Assembly: GCA_002426885.1 (NCBI GenBank)
Contig: DINU01000013.1
Coordinates: forward strand, 1-21,905
DNA: 21,905 nt
Source: Patescibacteria group bacterium UBA5532
GTDB taxonomy: Bacteria > Patescibacteriota > Gracilibacteria > BD1-5 > UBA2023
Direction of reading: 5' to 3'
Below are positions 1 through 9,070 of the stretch, one piece after another. The notes beneath the pieces are model-generated. The model did no database searches. It was not told the origin of the DNA and saw only the letters and a list, made by a program, of their open reading frames with translations. Numbering within the stretch: the stretch's first letter is position 1; every line of letters begins with the position of its first letter. The position numbers and the translations under genes are program-made.

Positions 1-2046
1 AGGAATTTCTTGGATGAGGAGTTGTCCAGTACTTCCTGAGCTACAGCTATTTGCAGGATATGTGATGACACAGCTATTTGGCTCGGATGTCGCACTCGCA
101 GGGAGGATGAAGCTCGGAGTGATACCACGAGATGTATCTGTATTTCCGACTGTGTAGGTATCGTTACTGTCTGCACATTTTACTGTCGGAGGATTCGGAA
201 TGATACATGATGTACTTGCTCCTGAGAGAGAGACTGTATATCCAGTACTGCTGAGACTGAGAATACTCGAAGGAAGACTCAGATTACAGACAGGCTTGTC
301 ATCGATGGTACATGCGACTCACTTGGTACATGTCGGACTACATCCGTAGACAGGATCCCAGCCATTTTTATAGATAGTGTCATTCGGATCACATGCTTCT
401 GTGCCATTTCTTTTTCCATCTCCACATGATGGGGGGACATATGATGCTCCACAGCTCTGTGCTGTACCTGTGCTTGTGAGGATACACTGCCATGAATACA
501 TGTGTGTCGTTCCACTGAGAGTATCTGTGAATCCTGTCGCAGTTCATGCGCCACAGTATCCAGTGTTTATAGGGTTGAGGAGAGTTCTTCCAGAATATGC
601 TTCAGAACACTGTGGAGTTTCTTTTCCGGATGTTTTACATGTGGTAGAACACCCTGAGGCAGCTTTTCCATTTGCAGTTCCGAGATCACACTGTTCTCAC
701 TTCTCCGGCTCGAGAATACCATTTCCACATGATGGGGATGTTCATCCACTTCATACAGTGATGGTCTGACTTCCTCCTGGACCACATGCAAGATCTGGGT
801 AGGTGAGAGTACAGGTGGCGTCTCGATTGAGATATGTTCGAGGCATTCGAATGAAGAGTCCTGTACCAGTGTCCGTCGTCTCAGTACGCAGTACAAGGTT
901 TGTAATCGTTCCCCAATTACACTGGAGTTTTGTATTTTTCCCAATAAGTTCATCGATCTGACAGTCATCAGTAATTCCTGAGAAAGAAAGATTCTGGAAA
1001 GATTCTGTCAAAGACATGATCGGAAATCGTGTACGAGAAAGGTAAATGTCACATGTCGGCTTCGTGTATCCAGATGGGACACATGCTTCATCACCGATTG
1101 TGATCGTCTCGATTTTCTCCCTCTGACATGTCGTCGCTGGATACTGTACCGTACAGGTACCAGTCTGACTTGCTATATTCTTTGGGAGAGTGATGAAAAA
1201 AGGTTGTGCCAGTTTTGTGCTAGCAACAGTATTAATGGTAACTTCTGCTCCTGTTCCAGCAGTACATGAAATGTTTGGCATCGAAGGGTTGGTACATCGG
1301 AGGACTCCACTGGATGTATTTGCTCCATAATTTGAGAGGACCGGAATACGAATTTCCTTCTGATTGACACCATATTCTTTATTTTCAGTTGTGAAGCGAC
1401 ATTCATTATCTACTTTACAGACTCATGGCTCACATGACTCAGGAATACCATTTCCGATGGGATTGAATGAGAGGGTGTCTGAAAGAAAAAAATTATACGT
1501 GAAACCTGGGGAATAATCGCTAAATCCTTTCCCGCGTTCAATCTCCACTTCTTTTCATCCCACTACGAGGTATGTGCCGATGGAGCGTATCTCTTTCCCG
1601 GTAAATGCCTCAGGACATCAACATCATGGGATATAGAAATTATCTATTCAATAGACTATATGAACATTTTCATTTGCTCAATTCGGATTACCCCAATTAT
1701 ACGTAAATAAGTCTTTACTCACTCAAATAATCTTTTCGAAAGATGGGGTATTTTCTCGAATATAGAGTCATCCTCTTGGAATTCATAATTCTCTTGCACT
1801 TACAAATCCTGTCTGATTAATAAGGAATTTTTTCGTAAGTCTCGGAGTAAAAACTCCCCTCGTGGAACGCCCTCTCTGAAGCATGAGAATACCCGTGCCA
1901 TCGACACAGCTATATTTCGCAACCGTTACTGGCACTGGCATTTCCTTATCCACATTCGCATACGTCTGTGAGAAGAGACTTCCGAGAAGAAGGAATCAGA
2001 GCGGAAAGTAAAAGAATTTACTGGCTCGAAGAAATGTATTTCACAT
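1..2046 (-). CDS. Secreted Cys-rich surface protein with DUF4215-like repeats (3' end outside window)
   Basis: This frame has no TAA or TAG from the ATG at 2046 to the window edge, at least 682 residues, provided TGA is read as Gly. The N-terminus is a signal peptide: Met-Gly(TGA), then a hydrophobic stretch with PLGFLLLGSLFSQTYA and a probable cut after the second Ala. Downstream are long beta-rich, Ser/Thr/Gly-rich stretches and Cys-rich modules. Two modules resemble the DUF4215/Myxococcus Cys-rich repeat: CGNGILEPEKGEQCD (about 690-735) and CGDGKRNGTEACDPND (about 380-430). A degenerate one lies near 1410-1460. The protein is probably exported and disulfide-stabilised, perhaps an adhesin; that role is inference. 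Its promoter is almost the same as that of the next surface gene upstream (2156-4486), which suggests co-regulation. No specific family is assigned. Confidence 0.85.
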
Positions 2047-2069
2047 AAGAAAATATTAATGACTCCTGT

Positions 2070-2098
2070 ATGCTAGCATATATCTCTGGGAAATGCAA
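2070..2098 (-). promoter_or_regulatory. Promoter of the 1-2046 surface protein gene
   Basis: On the minus strand TTGCAT (-35, 2093-2098) is 17 bp from TAGCAT (-10, 2070-2075), and a TG one base before the -10 makes it extended. The start codon at 2046 would give a leader of under 20 nt. The -35 context TTGCATTTCC is identical to that of the promoter at 4521-4549. No Shine-Dalgarno motif precedes the ATG. Confidence 0.55.
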
Positions 2099-2155
2099 AA
2101 AATATGGGGTTTTCTTTTTTTTGGATCTTTTTCGAATCAGCCACAGGATCGAATC

Positions 2156-4486
2156 CTAGAATCCTGGAGGAGGATCCTGGATGAAGGTAGAATCATAGTG
2201 GATGATGAAAGGATCTCGGTATCAGAGATAGGTTTCTCCATCTTGTGTTCCACTTCGGACATTGTTCAGGTCTTGGATAAATGCTTCATCTTTGTTTGTG
2301 GTTTTTGTATTTGGATGGAGGAAGAGATTGTTTGGATCTGCAGATCATCCTATAGTGTTTCGAGAGTAGAGTGCTCACTTGAGGACGAGCTGAGAAGCAG
2401 GATTCAGAGTCGTTGAGTTCATACTTGCTCCTCGGAGAATTCCTTCTGTGAAGATGACAGCATGTATGGTTTTTACTGAGTCAGAGACGATGACATTTCC
2501 TCCATTTCCATTGGTATCCTTGAGGACGATGATTCATTTCGTACTTGGGATATTCTGGTCGATGATGAGATTTCCATAGACGATGATGGTCTTGAAGTCG
2601 AGAGATGCGATGGTGGAATAGCGAAGTGAGCTGTCTCGGAAGTAGACGACGCCATTCGCGACTTCTCATGCGGTAACTCCACGTGTAAGCGAGGCGACAT
2701 TTTTCTGGGTCGCACCCAAGATACTCATATATGAACTCGTGGTGGTCACAATATTCTCGGTATTCATGTTATACTGACTATCAGATGCAGTCGTCAGACT
2801 TCCGATCACACGGACTCATGGCATTGTATTACTGAGAATCGAGAGTGGTGTATCGGTAAAATCGCTCGGATCAGTCGTCAGTCCATAACTATAGCCTCCA
2901 CCTGGAGTCGTGTACATGACTCCGAGAGTGATTCCGCGATATGTATTCAGAGGATTTCCTCACTGAAGGATCATCGCGAGAAACGTCCCCGACGAAGAGA
3001 GTCACTGCGACACACCACTCAACGTTCCGCCCGTTGCAGTGAGTGCTGAATCTGAGCGTATACTTACGACTCATCCAGTACATTCTGGATTACTCCCATC
3101 GACGACGATCCGATACTCTTGGAGTGTGTCATAGAGGATCTCATCATTAGTCCAGATTCCATCATGGAAAACCTGAAGTTTTCCAGTACATTTCTTCGTG
3201 GTCGTCAAGACTCCTCCAGGATGTGTAATCATACAGCTATTATCCCCGATGCAGTCTACCTCGAGCCCGAAAGTCGTATTTCACGGAGGGAGTGGAAGAT
3301 CGTATGGAAGTGTCGTACAATAGTGATCTCCGACTCCCTGAACGCTGTCAATCGCATATTCGGCATTTTGAGTCTGAATCACGCTTTTTACATAGATATT
3401 CCGGATATTTGTGAGCGTTGTCACGAGCTGAAGTCCGGTCATATATTTTCAGGCAGCATTCCGCACTTCAAAACATATTTTCTTGCTCGTGATCGAGACG
3501 CCCGTCAGACTGAGATTACAGAGGTCTCCAGTACATAACTCGACTCGCTTACAGAGCGAATCACAGCCATACTTTCACCAGTGAAGTTTCTGGATGTCAT
3601 TCGGATCACAGAGCTCATTTCCCTGCTTTAGTCCATCTCCACAGAATGCATTATCAGTAGAAATCGGTGTACAGAATCGACTACATCCATTCACTCACCA
3701 GCTTTCTTTTTCACGGTCTTTCGGATCGCAGAGTTCGCTCGAATCTCTCACTCCATTACCACAGGTATCGACAGCCTCTACTGGCTCACATGATATAGAA
3801 CATCCGCCTTCTCCCCAGTTTTCTTTTTCACGATCTTTCGGATCACAGAGTTCGCTTGCGTCTTTTATGCCATCTCAGCAGAGTGGACTTCCGTTTCCGG
3901 GACGTATCGGCACACAGGATACAGAACATCATCCTTCCCCCCAGTTTTCTTTTTCACGATCTTTCGGATCACAGAGTTCGCTTGCGTCTTTTATCCCATT
4001 TCCACAGGTTCTATTTTCACAGTTCATCGGGACTCATCCTCAGAAAATCGGCTCGAAAATGAGCGTATCTCGTAGTCCAGTATTCCAGCCAGCCACCTTC
4101 GTAGTTTCTTCTGATCATACCACCGCTTCTGGATCACCATTTTTATACCGTGTCAGCGCCTGAAGATCGACCGTAGAGTCAGTCAGACTCTCAGGACACC
4201 CACATCATGGTATCGCATAATTCTCGGATTTATCTATACCGAACCAGATAGTGCTGCTGGTGATTCCGATCGGTTTCTGAGAGTATACATATCCCGCATG
4301 ATTGATACGATAGGTATTGGTGTAAATGATTTTTTTTCAGGAAAGTGACTGAACTTTCAGAATGCCGACGCCATTCTCACATGTATACGTATATTCGACT
4401 TTTCCGGTGGTATCGAGATTCGCATGGACATACGACGGAAGTGTAACGGAAAAGAAAAGAAGAAAGAAAAATGCGCGATATTTCAT
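2156..4486 (-). CDS. Secreted surface protein, tandem Cys-rich repeats plus beta-rich C-terminal region
   Basis: With TGA = Gly this is one frame of 776 residues, from the ATG at 4486 to a TAG at 2156-2158. It starts with a signal peptide (MKYRAFFFLLFFSVTLPSYVHA, written here as two parts: MKYRAFFFLLFF and SVTLPSYVHA). After a domain of about 150 residues come four DUF4215-like modules of the form CGxGxxDxxELCDPKDREKE, then WGxxGCSxxC, encoded at about 3540-4020. The C-terminal 300 residues are rich in short V/I/N/G/T strands, as in a beta-solenoid or fibre, and end in HYDSTFIQDPPPGF. Choosing MKYRAF as start, rather than an in-frame Met 23 codons earlier, fits the signal peptide and the promoter at 4521-4549. 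It is probably an exported adhesin or fibre protein; the partner is unknown. Confidence 0.85.
3815..3994 (-). repeat. Near-identical 126-bp tandem units inside the surface protein gene
   Basis: A 54-bp stretch at 3815-3868 recurs without change at 3941-3994, an offset of 126 bp (42 codons). A related copy starts near 3698 and a more diverged one near 3560. In the gene's own frame they encode Cys-rich modules containing ELCDPKDREKENWGE. The identity points to recent duplication or gene conversion. Confidence 0.8.
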
Positions 4487-4520
4487 ATAAAAAAGACAGA
4501 AAGAGGCTATTTCGAGTATT

Positions 4521-4549
4521 ACTGTAGCATACATTTTTCGGAAATGCAA
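4521..4549 (-). promoter_or_regulatory. Promoter of the 2156-4486 surface protein gene
   Basis: Minus-strand TTGCAT (4544-4549) is 17 bp from TACAGT (4521-4526), with a TG extension before the -10. The TTGCATTTCC context and the ATGC before the -10 match the promoter at 2070-2098. It stands back to back with the atpD promoter. Confidence 0.55.
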
Positions 4550-4570
4550 AAACATACTTCGGTTTTTTGT

Positions 4571-4598
4571 TTGATTTTTCGGGACATATTTCTATAAT
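4571..4598 (+). promoter_or_regulatory. Promoter of atpDC
   Basis: TTGATT (4571-4576), a 16-bp spacer and a perfect TATAAT (4593-4598) lie 22 bp before the atpD start. The predicted leader is about 16 nt and has no Shine-Dalgarno motif. Confidence 0.6.
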
Positions 4599-4620
4599 TC
4601 CGGCGTTTCTCATTCTTCTT

Positions 4621-6027
4621 ATGGACCATACTGGTGTAATCAAAAAAATCAATGGCGTTGTTATCGATGTCGAATTTTCCGAGGAATATATTCCTCATAT
4701 TTATGAAGCGCTCATCGTCGAAGGAGCGCCGACGAAGCTCATCCTCGAGGTACAGCAACAGCTCGAAGATAATGTCGTGCGCACGATCGCGATGAATCCA
4801 GTCGATGGAGTGAAGCGTGGTCTCGTCGTCAAGACGACTGGTGCTCCGATCAGTGTGCCTGTCGGAGAAGAAGTGCTCGGTCGCATGTTTAATGTACTCG
4901 GTGATCCGATCGATGAGAAAGAAGCTCCAAAAACGAAAGATCTCTTTCCGATCCATAGAAAAGCTCCGACTTTTGATGAGCTCTCGACCGAGACCGAGAT
5001 ATTCGAGACTGGGATCAAGGTCGTCGATCTGATTTGTCCGATCCTTAAGTGAGGAAAAGTCTGACTCTTCTGAGGTGCAGGAGTCGGAAAAACCGTCATC
5101 ATGCAAGAGCTGATCCATAATATCGCCTCAGAACATGGTGGATACTCAGTTGTCGCATGAGTCTGAGAAAGAACACGTGAAGGAAATGATCTCTATCATG
5201 AGATGACGGATTCAGGAGTCATCGGAAAGACGGCGATGGTATTCGGACAGATGAATGAAGCTCCAGGACCTCGTGCTCGCGTCGCGCTCACAGGACTCAC
5301 TATGGCGGAGTATTTCCGTGATGTAGAACGCAGAGATGTCCTCCTCTTTATCGATAATATTTTCCGATTTACCCAGGCTGGATCTGAGATCTCTGCCCTA
5401 CTCTGACGTATTCCTTCTGCGGTCTGATACCAGCCGACACTTGCGACAGAAATGGGTGCGCTCCAAGAGCGTATCGCTTCGACTCGAAATGGATCGATTA
5501 CTTCTGTACAGGCTGTATACGTTCCTGCGGATGATCTGACTGATCCTGCCCCTGCGAATACATTCGCACACCTCGACTCGACGGTCGTCCTCTCGCGATC
5601 CATCGCAGAGCTCGGGATCTATCCTGCAGTCGATCCACTGGATTCAGCATCGACCGTCCTGACGGAAAGTACAGTATGAGAAGACCACTATACTACTGCT
5701 CGAGCATGTCAGGAGATTCTCCAGCAATATAAAGAACTTCAGGATATCATCGCGATCCTCGGTATGGATGAACTCTCTGAAGAAAATCGCCTTGTCGTCG
5801 CACGTGCGAGAAAAATCCAGCGATTCTTTTCTCAGTCATTCTTCGTGGCAGAACAATTTACCGGAAATCCTGGAACATACGTAAAACTCTCAGATACGAT
5901 CCGTAGTTTTCAGGCGATTATCCATGGAGAAGTCGATGAGATTCCAGAGCGATTCTTTATGTACAAGGCGACAATAGAAGATGTAAAATCAGCCTACGCG
6001 CTCGAGGGTGCGAAAGAAGAAAAATAA
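4621..6027 (+). CDS. atpD: F1F0 ATP synthase beta subunit
   Basis: This is the catalytic beta subunit of the F1 head, which binds ADP/phosphate and makes ATP in the alpha3beta3 ring. The frame of 468 residues has normal length and ends in TAA. It contains eight in-frame TGA codons (codons 144, 148, 151, 180, 182, 262, 269, 353), each at a conserved family glycine. Examples are the P-loop GGAGVGKT (151-158, first Gly from TGA) and GVGERTREGNDL (second Gly from TGA). Further family marks are GQMNEAPGPRARVALTGL, DVLLFIDNIFRFTQAGSE, the downstream GRIPSAVGYQPTLATEMG segment and DIIAILGMDELSEEN. The A-R-A-C-Q segment near codon 363 has Cys where Val is usual. atpC follows after 18 nt. The usual upstream partners atpA and atpG are missing. 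Confidence 0.98.
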
Positions 6028-6045
6028 TACCCCTAATACTCTCCT

Positions 6046-6507
6046 GTGAAATTCGAACTTATTTCCACATCGAAAGTCGTCCTCTCCGTCGAAAGTATAG
6101 CCTCTCTGACTATCACCACAGAAAATGGCGAGATCACGATCATGCCCCATCATGAGCCTCTTATCTCAGCACTGAAGCCATGACTCATGCAGGTACAGTA
6201 CTACGTCGGAAATCAGATCCACAGCTGACACTACATCATCGGTGGTGGAGTCGTCAGTATCTCACATGACTCAGTAGTCGTGATCGCAGACTTCGCACAG
6301 AATAGCGAAGATATTCCTGATACCGAGTATATCGAAGAACAGAAGAAAAAAGCAGAAAAACTCGTGCAAGAATTCCGATCACAAGCCGGAAATAAAGTCA
6401 TCGATCCACATGAGCTCATTGCAGTAGAATACGAACTTCTGAAGTATACCGCTATGCATCAGCTCGCATACCAGAAGGAACATGATGAGAAAGGAAGGAA
6501 GAAGTAG
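6046..6507 (+). CDS. atpC: F1F0 ATP synthase epsilon subunit
   Basis: Epsilon is the rotor subunit that couples gamma to the c-ring and can brake ATP hydrolysis. From GTG at 6046 to TAG the frame encodes 153 residues. The N-terminal beta-sandwich is recognisable: FELISTSKVVLSVE, then GEITIMPHHEPLISALKPG (last Gly from TGA) and YYIIGGGVVSIS-like strands with a second TGA Gly. The C-terminal helical region is Lys/Glu-rich (EEQKKKAEKLVQEF) and ends KGRKK. The GTG start is chosen because it keeps the first strand intact and lies 18 nt after atpD; no ATG is available upstream in frame and no Shine-Dalgarno motif is present. It is co-transcribed with atpD and followed by a terminator. Confidence 0.93.
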
Positions 6508-6529
6508 ATAGTTTCTTCACTAGAAAAAT

Positions 6530-6563
6530 AAAAATCACATCAGGTGTTGGTGTGATTTTTTAT
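6530..6563 (+). terminator. Terminator after atpC
   Basis: AAAAATCACA (6530-6539) pairs with TGTGATTTTT (6551-6560) around an 11-nt loop, and a T-rich tail follows. Because of the A tract it could act in both directions. Confidence 0.85.
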
Positions 6564-6807
6564 TACACGTGTGATGAGAAAAGTGGATAAATGAAATATA
6601 GTGAACAAGCTGAAATAGGAGAAATTCTGATATTACTTAAAAACTATTTATGCTTATACACAAGCAAGCAAAGGCAAGATAAAATGGTGTTATTCAAGTG
6701 AAAATACTATAAAATGTAAGCTCCTTCTGCTGTTTCGATCGGAATTCATGATACATGAACTTCCTCATGATGAAAATATGGGTCACATAACATCCGAATG
6801 GAAACAC
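6564..6807. other. AT-rich gap between convergent atp clusters, with possible small ORFs
   Basis: No confident gene lies here. One plus frame, 6591-6719, would encode 42 residues (MKYSEQAEIGEILILLKN...) with one TGA as Gly and a TAA stop. One minus frame, 6707-6793, would encode 28 residues (MLCDPYFHHEEVHVSGIP...) ending in TAG. The minus peptide reads like the tail of a folded protein, so this may be debris from a lost gene, but I recognise neither. This is where atpA and atpG would sit if the cluster were intact. Confidence 0.3.
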
Positions 6808-6836
6808 AAAAAAAGAAGTCTTTCGACTTCTTTTTT
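6808..6836 (-). terminator. Terminator after atpH (bidirectional hairpin)
   Basis: A perfect hairpin, AAAAAAGAAGTC, loop TTTC, GACTTCTTTTTT, stands 15 bp beyond the atpH stop. It carries A and T tracts on both sides and so can stop transcription from either direction. Confidence 0.85.
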
Positions 6837-6851
6837 CTGAGAAAATACTTT

Positions 6852-7205
6852 CTAGAAAGTAATACTCTGGAGTGCCTTCTCAAGATGCTGGAAGCTCAGA
6901 TCGATCATATCATCTCCCGAGAAGATTCTCATACCAGAGATAAGTGCTGTATTCTCGATAAAAACACAATCCCCAAGAGTCGCATCTGTATGGAATGTCT
7001 TCTGAATTACACGGAGTGCTTCCTTCTCGAGAAAATCCATGTGAATTCATGGAGCATACTCGACACGATACATCGTTACAGTACTCTGGCGCTCCTGGAA
7101 AATCACAGTTCCCTTCTTTCATGCCTGACGAAGCATCGTCTTATACTGGCGAAGAAGGGAGAGTGATCAGGTAAGTTCGGGAAGAGAATATTTCGAGAAA
7201 TCCAT
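6852..7205 (-). CDS. atpH: F1F0 ATP synthase delta subunit, short form
   Basis: Delta forms part of the peripheral stalk between the b subunits and the top of F1. The only possible start is the ATG at 7205, since a TAG lies four codons upstream. The protein has 117 residues, against about 175-180 for typical delta. The C-terminal half fits the family: a VEYAPGIHMDFLEKEA segment, then ENTALISGMRIFSGDDMID and SFQHLEKAL, which match the conserved (I)GGxRxxxGDxxxDxSxxxxLxxL motif. The N-terminal helical bundle, which contacts alpha, is largely missing; the first 40 residues are a Lys/Gln-rich stretch. TGA codes Gly at three positions. The gene begins 9 nt after atpF and ends in TAG. The position and the C-terminal motif make the call firm; the short length is unusual. 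Confidence 0.8.
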
Positions 7206-7214
7206 ACGAAAAAA

Positions 7215-7688
7215 CTATAAATGATGATCTTGTTTTGCGAGGAATTCTTCATGTGCTTCGGAAGATTTCCCGAAAATTTTCTTGTTCAGAGCGAGCGCGA
7301 CATAGAGTACCTTTGCTTCCATTTCTTTCTGAAATGATTCTCGCCCATTCGCAATATCAGCAAATCACTTGGTACGAGCCATATCCGCATCGACCTGCGC
7401 CTTATCGGTGATATTTTTCGCATCTTTATGGGCCAGATTCACGATCTCAAGCGCTGTCATTCTCGCATCGACTTTTGCCTGATCGATGATATTATCCGCC
7501 TGTGCATGTGCATTTTCCACGATATGACTCGCTTTCGCGATCTGCTCTTCGAGCTCTTTTCGCTTCTTCGTCTCCTCATCGATCATCCGCATATACGGAA
7601 TGAAGAGAAATCGACGCAAAACATACGCAACAATGGCGAAATTTATCCCCTGAATAATAAGTGCCGAGAAGTCAATAAGCTGATCCAT
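7215..7688 (-). CDS. atpF: F1F0 ATP synthase b subunit
   Basis: The b subunit anchors the peripheral stalk in the membrane. The 157-residue frame starts MDQLIDFSALIIQGINFAIV, a single N-terminal membrane helix, and continues with RRFLFIPYMRMIDEETKKRK. It then becomes a long Ala/Glu/Lys/Asp-rich helix (EEQIAKASHIVENAHAQADN), the usual b-dimer coiled coil, and ends in a delta-binding tail rich in Lys and His. One TGA Gly occurs after MARTK; reading it as a stop would cut off the last 50 residues. It lies 6 nt after atpE and 9 nt before atpH, which makes a tight operon. Confidence 0.95.
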
Positions 7689-7694
7689 ACGAGA

Positions 7695-7892
7695 TTATTT
7701 AATGAGAAAGAGAGCCGCAAAAGCAAGAAGTCCTTGTACTTCACAGAGCGCAATCGCTGTAAGCATTTTTGCATTAATATCAGCAGAAGCCGATGGGTTA
7801 CGACCGATAGCTTGCATAGCACCATATCCGATAAGTCCGATACCAAGACCAGAACCGATAACACCAAGAAGGGCGAAAGGAAGATTTTCCAT
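7695..7892 (-). CDS. atpE: F1F0 ATP synthase c subunit
   Basis: The c subunit is the ion-carrying rotor proteolipid. Only 65 residues are encoded, against the usual 70-90, but both helices are complete. Helix 1 has GSGLGIGLIGYGAMQAIGRN with the Gly-rich packing motif, the polar loop is RNPSASADIN, and helix 2 carries the carboxylate Glu51 in ALCEVQGLLAF. Compared with the sodium-binding Ilyobacter-type ring, the Gln of helix 1 is Ile and the Ser/Thr after the Glu are Val/Gln, so proton coupling is more likely (inference). No TGA is used. The start MENLPF is preferred over an in-frame Met 30 codons earlier because the extension is not c-like. The gap after atpB is 120 bp. Confidence 0.95.
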   Translation of the reverse strand: MENLPFALLGVIGSGLGIGLIGYGAMQAIGRNPSASADINAKMLTAIALCEVQGLLAFAALFLIK

Positions 7893-8012
7893 AATAAAGA
7901 AGGATAAGAATAAACGTGATGAAAGGGAAAAAATAGAGCGGGATGCGGAACCTTCAGACCAGTATTTTATCCTGAAAACCACGAAGAAACGGTGCTTCTT
8001 CCTGACTTCCAG

Positions 8013-8840
8013 CTACGCGTGCGAATCATCAGGAAGTGATTCTTTCAGATACAGAGACGAAAGTGTCATAAAGATGTATGCCTGAAGAAATGCGACCAGA
8101 AGCTCGAAGAACCAGAATGGAAGCGCAAGAAAACTGAAGAAATTCGTACCGAATGATGGGATCATGCCTCCGATATAAATGATGATCGAGATTAGAATCG
8201 CTCCGACGAGAATATTCAGGAAAAGTCGCATCGAGAGTGAACCAACACGGATAAATTCTCCGACGAAGTGAAGCCATCACACGAAGACATTTACAATCTT
8301 CTCGATAAATGAAGATCCTCTGAAATTAAAGAGATAGTGTCCAAAATGGTGGGTAAAACCTTTGCGGGCGATACCGTTAAATTGTGCTATTAAGACGATC
8401 GCGAGCGAGAGAAAAAGTGGTCATGAAAGGTCCGAGAAGACCGGACGTACGTATTCCTGAAGTGATGGAATCGAGAAAGAGAGAAAATCAAGTACAAGTC
8501 AGAAAAGGTTCCCGAATAACACGATCAAAAATACTCATCCGAGAAGCCAGATATATTCATGTGCCATTCCAGCATTTCCGAGAAGCGAAAAAGCGTAGTC
8601 GTAGAGTCGCTTTACGATGTCCATCCCTATCGCACGTACGCGTGGAAGACGATTGGTTCGACTCGCATAGTAGAATAATCCGACGATCAGGAAAAGCACA
8701 ATCATAAAAAACCATGTCGATATAATCGTCGTAGTAACTGGAAAATCCCCGACCGACCAATCAAGAATCTGATCTCATTTTACACTGAGAATGTGAGGAC
8801 CTTCATGTGTGCTGGATTCTGAAAGCGTATCAGTAGACAT
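8013..8840 (-). CDS. atpB: F1F0 ATP synthase a subunit
   Basis: Subunit a forms the ion half-channels next to the c-ring. The frame has 275 residues and a TAG stop, with several TGA Gly codons. It shows five to six hydrophobic segments. The fourth to fifth segments hold the family signature FVGEFIRVGSLSMRLFLNIL with the essential Arg (SMRLF). The last helix region reads PFWFFELLVAFLQAYIFMTL, matching the ExxvaxiQAYvFxxL motif. The start MSTDTLSESS at 8840 is chosen because a promoter (8862-8889) lies directly upstream. The frame stays open 39 codons further, to a Met at 8957, but that extension would place the promoter inside the gene. It is the first gene of atpB-E-F-H. Confidence 0.95.
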
Positions 8841-8861
8841 GCGAGTAGAATAAACGGCGAC

Positions 8862-8889
8862 AGTATATAAAGAATGCTTTAGAATGCAA
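8862..8889 (-). promoter_or_regulatory. Promoter of atpBEFH
   Basis: Minus-strand TTGCAT (8884-8889), a 16-bp spacer and TATACT (8862-8867) lie 21 bp before the atpB start codon. The same -35 hexamer is used by both surface-protein genes. Confidence 0.6.
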
Positions 8890-8985
8890 GCGAAAGAGAA
8901 GAAAAGATACACGAAAATTACGGATTCTTCTCTGTGTTTATTCTGCGTAAATTCCATAATGTGCGATCCTTCATAATCCTGTTTC

Positions 8986-9013
8986 TTGTAATATTTCCGA
9001 TATTTTATATATT
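8986..9013 (+). promoter_or_regulatory. Possible promoter of the NUDIX gene
   Basis: TTGTAA (8986-8991), a 16-bp spacer and TATATT (9008-9013). Transcription would start near 9020, which supports a translation start downstream of that point. Confidence 0.4.
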
Positions 9014-9070
9014 GGAAAATGCATCTCCTGTATTTTTCTAGAAATATTCGATCTGAATCAGCATATCCGT

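Noticed and set aside
3540..4020. CRISPR array
   Set aside because: The periodic repeats are in-frame protein modules of uneven spacing with no unique spacers.
3594..4163. Plus-strand open frame with repeated FSFSRSFGSQSSL motif
   Set aside because: It is the antisense image of the Cys-rich repeats in the minus-strand surface protein, whose signal peptide and Cys pattern are convincing.
4701..5118. Minus-strand open frames opposite atpD
   Set aside because: Antisense to a well-conserved catalytic subunit; no domain and no promoter.
8841..8957. N-terminal extension of atpB starting MEFTQNKHREESV
   Set aside because: It is in frame, but a good promoter lies inside it and the extension is not typical of subunit a.
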